11,688 bases of DNA, from contig JAQTSH010000032.1 in NCBI GenBank assembly GCA_028711405.1, forward strand, positions 1 to 11,688. The letters run 5' to 3'. The stretch is from Methanoregula sp. GTDB taxonomy: Archaea; Halobacteriota; Methanomicrobia; Methanomicrobiales; Methanospirillaceae. Of this stretch, positions 6,810-11,688 are shown in pieces (position 1 is the stretch's first letter; the number at the start of each line of letters is the position of its first letter). Position numbers and translations under genes: made by a program. The notes beneath the pieces were generated by a model. It was not told where the DNA came from. It ran no database searches and saw only the letters and a list, made by a program, of their open reading frames with translations.

Positions 6810-9325
6810 TCATTCACTCCTTTCATCCGCCACATCCCTTTCGGTACTGTGATCTCGAACCGTGCACCTTTTCCCTGAGTGCCGTTCTCGGTGATTGTGA
6901 TACCCGTGATCAACAGGATTTCACGGGAGAGAAACAGACCGAGTCCGGTGTTCTTCCCGAAACCCCGGACGAAAAGGTGCTTTTTCTCATCTGGAGAGAT
7001 CCCCACGCCATCATCTTCGCAGAGGATCGTGAGACTTGCATTTGACTCCTGTGATGAGAACCGGATCGTCTTCATCTCCTCACCGCCATAACGGAGGGCG
7101 TTGTCGATCAGGTTGTAGAATACCTTCTCGAAAAGCCGGTCAGCGAAGATCTCCGGATTTTTAGCGTCGACATCGACATGGATGTCCCTCATCAGCAGCC
7201 CGGCGACCGCTTTTTTTATACTCGCGTTCACGTTCTGCCATTCGGGTGCTGCGACCCCCAGTTCCTGGTAATCCCGCGTGAACGTGATCTGGTGTTCGAT
7301 AGTATTCGCGGCTTGTTGTTCTTTTTTGATATATCCGGATAATGTTTCCGGGTTGTCAATAACTCTCTGTGACAGTTCAAGATATCCCTTGAGCGCCATC
7401 AGTTGATTGAGGATATCGTGCCGGGTGATGCTGGAGAGAAGGTTTAATTGCTTGTTTGCCTGCCGCAATGCCTTGTCAATCCGCTTAAGGTCGCTGATGT
7501 CAATAATAGATATTAAGATCTTAGAGAATGTCTGTTCATATCCAGGAACCACCGTCATTTTAATGAGGACGATTTTTCTCTCCCCGTTCAGGGTTTGGAT
7601 TTGTGCCTCCCCCTCAAATTCGTTCTTTCCCTCAGCGAGTGCAATGATCTCTTCCCGGAACACATCATAGGAGTCTTCAGTGAAGATTCCCGATAGTCCG
7701 TGAGAGAATTCATTGTGGGATGCTGCTCCGAACAGTGCCATCGTTGCCCGGTTAATATGCGTAACCCTCACCATGATGGCACAGCCGGTAACGTCCTCCG
7801 GGTGGCTATCGAGCCAGGTTCTGAAATCCCTGACATTTTCATGTATTTTTGCATCAATCCAGACTTTGATATCTGAAAAGTCTTCTTCCCAGAGCGAGAT
7901 GGGGGACTCTTCAAACAGGACACGGTACTGCTCCTCGCTCTTTTTCAGGGCTTCTTCCGATCTCCGTCTCTGGAGATTTCCCCACACACCCTGCATCAGG
8001 AGCGTCAGGCGGGTGACATCGGCATCGTCGTATTCCTCCGGCTTGTTGGCAACCGCAGCAACCATCACGACCTTCCCGTTGTCAAGTATCGGGAGCGAGA
8101 GGAACCGCGTGATCCTGACATGCCCCTCCGGCAACCCTTTCTTGCCGGGATGAGGTGCAGTATAATGGTTGACGATCTTCGGTTTCCGCGTCCGTATGGC
8201 ATCCGCCCATATGCCGGCTTTTTGTACCGGGAAATGGAGCGGCGATTCAGCAACCTTGCAGTCCTGCATAGTTGACCTCGACCACGTGATAATATCCATC
8301 ACCGATTCGTCCGGCGTTATCGTTCCTATGAAAGCAAGTGTGCTTCTGGTCATCCGGCACGCTGCATTCAGGACACACTCGGATAACTCCAGTTCGCTGG
8401 CATCCCGCATCTCGGAAATCTTCACCAGCGTCTCAAACCGCTCACGGGTCAGCCGCTCTTCTTTTTCAGCCTTTTTCCGGTCGGTAATATCCCTGCCAAT
8501 CACCTGCATTCCAGAGAAAATACCTCCTTCGATAACAGGGGACACGGAGATATCCAGAATTGCATAATCGCCGTCTTTTTTCCGGACACGTACTTCAATT
8601 TCCTTTGTTTTTGCTTCCCCTGCTGCATTTTTTCGTATGAGTTCATAGACGGAATCCAGATCATCGGGATGTACGAGATCCCCCGGCATTTTCCCTACGA
8701 CTTCATCGACATTGTATCCAAGAATTCCCCTGACCGAAGGGGCGATATACGTTGTCTGACCTCTTTTATCCGTGAGCATTATAATGTCTGAACTCCGTTC
8801 AGCTACGCCACGGAACTTTTCCTCGCTTTCACGCAGGGAGTCCTCCATCTGCCGGCGAACTGTCACTTCCGTTAATAACCGGGCATTCAGGCTGGAGAGT
8901 TCCCGTTCGCGTTGTTTCATTTCCGCCCGGGCTGCATCCAGAGCCCTGATCATATGGTTGAATGCCTCCGAGAACTCACCCATGAAATCGACACGCTGGG
9001 AAAAATCCCCCGCTGCGATCTGCTGTGCCTGCCAGGTCAGGTGTCTGAGGTTTGACTGCAGGGATTTGAGACAGCCTGCGGAGATCCCTTTCACATCCAG
9101 CCGGGAATCGAGATCTCCCTTACTCAGGCAGAGCGCGAAGTTCTGAACCGCTCCAATGGCGATCACAGTCTTCTCAAGTCGCTTTCGTATTACCGGGTCC
9201 TTGGGCAGGTGGGATGAATCGAACGTGCCGGTCTCCAGCACTTGGCAAATCACGTCCAGTACTGATGCCGCATCGCTCTCCAGAATTGTCCCTTTACTCC
9301 CCGTTTCATTCTCACCTCCACTCAT
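6806..9325 (-). CDS. Soluble sensor histidine kinase: HAMP-like, PAS, GAF, PAS, HisKA, HATPase
   Basis: An 839-residue cytoplasmic histidine kinase. Residues about 55-135 hold two HAMP-like stretches in tandem (marked by SKGDLDSRLD near 68 and AAGDFSQRVDF near 105), with no transmembrane helix before them. Then come a coiled-coil linker (about 130-165), PAS (166-286), GAF (about 296-452) and a second, more divergent PAS (463-615). The kinase core has H636 in TRHDILNQL, N742, D772-GVG and GLGLF at 794-798, so all catalytic motifs are intact. The core is roughly two thirds identical by eye to that of the giant kinase next to it, implying tandem duplication. The ATG start has only a weak AGGT 6 nt upstream. 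The gene begins 30 bp after the V4R gene and overlaps the giant kinase by 4 bp, so the three are probably cotranscribed. It may phosphorylate the receiver of the giant protein (inference). Confidence 0.93.
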   Translation of the reverse strand: MSGGENETGSKGTILESDAASVLDVICQVLETGTFDSSHLPKDPVIRKRLEKTVIAIGAVQNFALCLSKGDLDSRLDVKGISAGCLKSLQSNLRHLTWQAQQIAAGDFSQRVDFMGEFSEAFNHMIRALDAARAEMKQRERELSSLNARLLTEVTVRRQMEDSLRESEEKFRGVAERSSDIIMLTDKRGQTTYIAPSVRGILGYNVDEVVGKMPGDLVHPDDLDSVYELIRKNAAGEAKTKEIEVRVRKKDGDYAILDISVSPVIEGGIFSGMQVIGRDITDRKKAEKEERLTRERFETLVKISEMRDASELELSECVLNAACRMTRSTLAFIGTITPDESVMDIITWSRSTMQDCKVAESPLHFPVQKAGIWADAIRTRKPKIVNHYTAPHPGKKGLPEGHVRITRFLSLPILDNGKVVMVAAVANKPEEYDDADVTRLTLLMQGVWGNLQRRRSEEALKKSEEQYRVLFEESPISLWEEDFSDIKVWIDAKIHENVRDFRTWLDSHPEDVTGCAIMVRVTHINRATMALFGAASHNEFSHGLSGIFTEDSYDVFREEIIALAEGKNEFEGEAQIQTLNGERKIVLIKMTVVPGYEQTFSKILISIIDISDLKRIDKALRQANKQLNLLSSITRHDILNQLMALKGYLELSQRVIDNPETLSGYIKKEQQAANTIEHQITFTRDYQELGVAAPEWQNVNASIKKAVAGLLMRDIHVDVDAKNPEIFADRLFEKVFYNLIDNALRYGGEEMKTIRFSSQESNASLTILCEDDGVGISPDEKKHLFVRGFGKNTGLGLFLSREILLITGITITENGTQGKGARFEITVPKGMWRMKGVNE
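6814..6823 (-). promoter_or_regulatory. Ribosome binding site of the giant kinase, inside the preceding gene
   Basis: On the minus strand the sequence reads AAAGGAGTGA, with GGAG 7 nt before the first ATG at 6809 and 10 nt before the second ATG at 6806. It lies within the last codons of the upstream kinase gene, whose TGA overlaps the start as ATGA. This favours translational coupling of the two kinases. Confidence 0.7.
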
Positions 9326-9355
9326 AGGAGTACCTGGTTTTCCTGTAAATCCGGC

Positions 9356-9877
9356 TCATTCTATCCGATCAACGGTGAACCGGCACGTCCGATCGCCGGT
9401 GCACCAGCAATCGACCTCTTTAACCCGGAATTTTTTACCGGTGAAACTTTCCATGAGTCCAGAGATGAATCCCTCATCATAGGTACAGACCCCGTAGCCA
9501 AGTTCGGGAAGTCCCGAGCAATCGACATCTTCAGAGACCGTGAATACGAATACACCTTTCTCCGGGTCGGCTTTTTCAACCCGGAATATACCGATGTTCA
9601 GGGATTTCATGGCTTCCTGCACGGCATTCACGAACGCAGGTAGATTTGGTGCATCCTTAATCACATGGCGGTATAACTCCTGTCCGGCAAGGTTCCCCGA
9701 ATGGTAAAAGATCCGGTCGGAAGCCCCAGTTCCAACCTCCCGCTCGAGAGTATCGCGGAGAGTGAACATCATGAGGCGATACACTTCCAGACGGATTAGA
9801 GGTCCCAGGTTCGGGCGACCTTTTGTGAGATCGCCGAGCAGGTCCCATGTAAAATGGTATTTCAGGGGATTATCCAC
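9356..9877 (-). CDS. V4R-domain (4-vinyl reductase-like) small-molecule sensor protein
   Basis: A 173-residue stand-alone protein of the V4R family. V4R domains act as ligand-binding modules in aromatic-sensing activators such as DmpR/MopR and relate to BchJ-type proteins; in methanogens they often sit beside signalling genes. In the C-terminal third, four residues fall in the pattern C-x22-E-x2-C-x7-C (C131, E154, C157, C165 from this start). As I recall it, this is the spacing of the zinc ligands in MopR (C155, E178, C181, C189), so a structural zinc is likely. Two further cysteines (C120, C159) are present. I chose the GTG at 9877 because GAGGTG lies 6 nt upstream. An in-frame ATG at 9910 would add 11 residues but has no Shine-Dalgarno sequence. 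The first gene of the putative three-gene operon, it probably feeds ligand information to the following kinase. It is unlikely to be a chlorophyll-pathway enzyme here. Confidence 0.88.
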   Translation of the reverse strand: MDNPLKYHFTWDLLGDLTKGRPNLGPLIRLEVYRLMMFTLRDTLEREVGTGASDRIFYHSGNLAGQELYRHVIKDAPNLPAFVNAVQEAMKSLNIGIFRVEKADPEKGVFVFTVSEDVDCSGLPELGYGVCTYDEGFISGLMESFTGKKFRVKEVDCWCTGDRTCRFTVDRIE

Positions 9878-9883
9878 AAAAAG

Positions 9884-9889
9884 CACCTC
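9884..9889 (-). promoter_or_regulatory. Shine-Dalgarno that sets the GTG start of the V4R gene
   Basis: GAGGTG on the minus strand stands 6 nt before GTG at 9877. The alternative ATG at 9910 lacks such a site. The conserved part of the protein (NPLKYHFTWDLLGD) begins two residues after the GTG, which also supports the shorter form. Confidence 0.6.
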
Positions 9890-9943
9890 GCCAATCAGGC
9901 ATATGCGCATGTATTAGCACAGTTCTGATTGTTAGTCCCCAGC

Positions 9944-9980
9944 AATTAAAATATCGTATGCAAAAGGGGATAATTTACAT
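9944..9980 (-). promoter_or_regulatory. Candidate promoter region for the V4R-kinase-kinase operon
   Basis: Two AT-rich TATA-like elements occur on the minus strand in the gap before the V4R gene: ATATTTTAAT at 9954-9945 and ATGTAAATTA at 9980-9971. The first would place a start site near 9920-9925, giving a leader of about 45 nt to the GTG start. Neither has a convincing BRE. The rest of the gap (to 10079) shows no RNA gene and no clear terminator for the gene on the right, so read-through from that gene is possible. Confidence 0.35.
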
Positions 9981-10079
9981 GAAACGTAGATGCGGAGGTT
10001 CTGGTAAGCTGACGGGAGATTGGGAATTTAATGAGGTGTAAAACCGGTTACCACCCGCTCACGTATCAGAACCAATTTT

Positions 10080-11688
10080 TCAGTGTGTATCTGTGAACCG
10101 GTAACCTCCTGTTGGTACCTCAATCTCAAACCGGGCACCTTTGCCAGGTTCTCCGGTCTCTTTTATTGTCATGCCGGTAATGGACAGGACTTCCCGGACC
10201 AGGAACAGTCCAAGACCCGTGTTTTTCCCGTAACCCCGGTCAAAGATCATATGTTTCTCTTCAGGGGGAATACCCACCCCGTTGTCTTCAATGATGAGCT
10301 CGAGCCCGTCTGGGTTTTCCCTGTACCGGATTGTCACCTCTGTTGCACGGATACCGTGCCTGAGCACGTTCTCCATAAGATTGACAAAGACTTTCTCCAG
10401 CAGGGAATCTGCATAGATCTCAAGACTGTCAAGGCTGATGTTTCGTTGTATGTGCAGGAAATCAAGGTGCGAGATAGCAAAAAGAAAGACCTGGTTAACA
10501 TTATGCCAACAGGGATGGTGTATTCCCATCTCCTGGTAATTCTTCGCAAAATTTAAGGAATCAATAATTTTCTGGAGAGATGTATTCTCCTTCTCAAGGT
10601 ACGATTTTGCTTTTGGATCGGTCAGGTTTTTTCGTATCAGTTCCTGGTAGGCGGACATGGTAAACGCAGCAGTCTGGATGTCCTGGAATGTGACGATATT
10701 CAACAGGTTCAGCTTGCCCCTTGCCTGCCGTAATGCGTCTTCTGCCCGCCTGAGTTCTGTGACATCAAGAGCTATGCCGCGAAACCCGGTAAGGGTCCCG
10801 TGGCTGTCCATCACAGGTGTCGACCGGATTTCAATGTTGATCCTGTGTCCCTCGCGGTGGCATGCGATCACATCGAACGTAAATATTGCCCCTTTTTTAT
10901 AATCGTGTTCAGAAAAAGCAGCCTGAATGGTGGGAATATGTTCAGGGGGGATCAAGAAAAATAGCGGCTTCCCGATCAGATCTTCAGGCTCATACCCGAG
11001 CGTGCCGGAGCATTTGGGACTTATATAGGTAAAAGTACCTTCTGCGTCAATTTCCCAGATTATTTCAGGAGATGCTTCCACGATATCCCGGAATTTTTTT
11101 TCGCTCTGCCGCAGCGCATCCTCCATCTGCATGCGCCCGGAAATATCGGTAAGGAACAGCGTGAGCCCGATGACATTGCCATCTTCAGCCATGATCGGGT
11201 TGTAGAAATCCTCGTACCACCTGCGTTCCAGCACGGTGTCGCCATATTCCTCGTATACCGTAAATGATTCGCCGGAGAGTGCACGATCAAAGTTGATGAC
11301 CGCTTTCTTACAATCTTCAGGGTTCCTGATGTATTCCGGCATGCTGATCCCCAGAGCAATATCCACCCCCCAGATCCGCTTCATCGTCCTGCGGTGGTTT
11401 TCATTAAAGGCAATATACCGGTACTGCCGGTCAAGGGCAAAAATCACGACATCTCTTGGGCTCTCGATTACACCTTTTAAAATGGCATACGAGTCCTTCA
11501 GCGCTTCTTCCACCTGGTCCTGCTTGATCCGCGTACGAAGCGCGATGATACCGAAAGCCAGATTGCCCGCCAGCTCTTTGAGGATTTCAACTTCTTCGGT
11601 ATCAAATGCATCCACCTCTCCGGCATAAATGCCCAGCGCTCCGAACGTACGGTCCTCACTGGTCAGCGGCAAAGCAATGATCGATTGA
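10080..11688 (-). CDS. Sensor kinase-like protein, 5' end missing: GAF, PAS, PAS, HisKA-like without His, HATPase
   Basis: The reading frame is open to the window edge and matches the GAF domain of the giant kinase from its first codon, so the true start lies to the right; the TTG at 11672 is internal. Numbered from that TTG, the segments are the GAF end (1-50), PAS (about 59-185), PAS (about 190-310), a dimerisation region (315-385) and an ATPase domain with N435, D463-GVG and GLGLF at 486-490. The last 20 codons repeat the family ending GKGARFEIEVP. The odd feature is the H-box: where both neighbours read TRHDILNQL, this protein reads TFQDIQTAA, with Gln330 (CAG at 10685-10683) in place of the His. 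The following D331 and T334 keep the DxxT arrangement of HisKA phosphatase motifs. It may act as a phosphatase, a regulatory pseudokinase or a heterodimer partner. It is not obviously in the V4R operon, being separated by about 200 bp. Confidence 0.9.
   Translation of the reverse strand, partial: QSIIALPLTSEDRTFGALGIYAGEVDAFDTEEVEILKELAGNLAFGIIALRTRIKQDQVEEALKDSYAILKGVIESPRDVVIFALDRQYRYIAFNENHRRTMKRIWGVDIALGISMPEYIRNPEDCKKAVINFDRALSGESFTVYEEYGDTVLERRWYEDFYNPIMAEDGNVIGLTLFLTDISGRMQMEDALRQSEKKFRDIVEASPEIIWEIDAEGTFTYISPKCSGTLGYEPEDLIGKPLFFLIPPEHIPTIQAAFSEHDYKKGAIFTFDVIACHREGHRINIEIRSTPVMDSHGTLTGFRGIALDVTELRRAEDALRQARGKLNLLNIVTFQDIQTAAFTMSAYQELIRKNLTDPKAKSYLEKENTSLQKIIDSLNFAKNYQEMGIHHPCWHNVNQVFLFAISHLDFLHIQRNISLDSLEIYADSLLEKVFVNLMENVLRHGIRATEVTIRYRENPDGLELIIEDNGVGIPPEEKHMIFDRGYGKNTGLGLFLVREVLSITGMTIKETGEPGKGARFEIEVPTGGYRFTDTH
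11521..11688 (-). repeat. GAF segment shared with the giant kinase gene
   Basis: This is the partner of 3211-3378, about 82% identical without gaps. Encoded differences are conservative. It shows that sensory modules have moved between, or been duplicated with, these neighbouring genes. It also proves that the coding frame of this gene continues past the window edge. Confidence 0.8.

Noticed and set aside
9361..9848. Alternative-frame minus-strand reading frames inside the V4R gene
   Set aside because: The V4R frame holds a recognisable family fold and metal motif; the alternatives show none and are Ser/Arg-rich shadow translations.
10040..10105. AACCGGTTACC near 10042-10052 and AACCGGTAACC near 10095-10105, with inverted GGTTACC/GGTAACC arms, as a terminator hairpin
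   Set aside because: The stem is 7 bp with a loop of about 46 bases, one arm is in coding sequence, and no T-run follows.
11670..11672. TTG at 11672 as the true start of the right-hand kinase
   Set aside because: The frame is open upstream to the window edge and the upstream codons still match the GAF domain of the giant kinase.

Overview
All four genes lie on the minus strand, and all look like cytoplasmic sensory-signalling proteins. The kinase cores carry an H-box reading TRHDILNQL, the PAS linkers repeat a DITERKKAEEALRESE-like theme, a stand-alone V4R protein is present, and the intergenic regions hold TATA-like boxes, one with a purine-rich BRE-like element. Together these suggest a methanogenic euryarchaeon of the Methanomicrobiales type (Methanoregula- or Methanospirillum-like). 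That placement comes from family resemblance, not from a marker gene.

Layout, in the direction of transcription (right to left). (1) 11688-10080: the 3' part of a GAF-PAS-PAS-kinase gene whose 5' end is outside the window. Its ATPase domain is intact, but Gln replaces the phospho-accepting His. (2) 10079-9878: an intergenic region of about 200 bp with a candidate promoter for the next three genes. (3) 9877-9356: a small V4R-domain protein with a complete Cys/Glu/Cys/Cys metal-site pattern. (4) 9325-6806: a soluble HAMP-PAS-GAF-PAS histidine kinase. (5) 6809-216: a 2197-residue protein built as receiver, seven PAS, GAF, six PAS, then histidine kinase. It overlaps the preceding gene by 4 bp (ATGA). 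(6) 215-1: an AT-rich intergenic region with a palindrome and a good archaeal promoter firing leftward, out of the window.

Genes 3 to 5 look like one operon (gaps of 30 bp and -4 bp). A reasonable model is that the V4R protein senses a small molecule or metal-dependent ligand, the 839-residue kinase integrates it with other cues, and the giant protein receives phosphate on its own receiver domain while sensing through up to 14 further modules. No DNA-binding, cyclase or chemotaxis output domain is encoded here, so the final target must be elsewhere.

The most notable points are the His-to-Gln kinase that keeps a DxxT phosphatase-type motif, the zinc-site pattern in the V4R protein, the scale of the PAS array, and a PAS module copied inside the giant gene at about 93% nucleotide identity. 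No RNA genes, insertion sequences, CRISPR arrays or transposases were seen.
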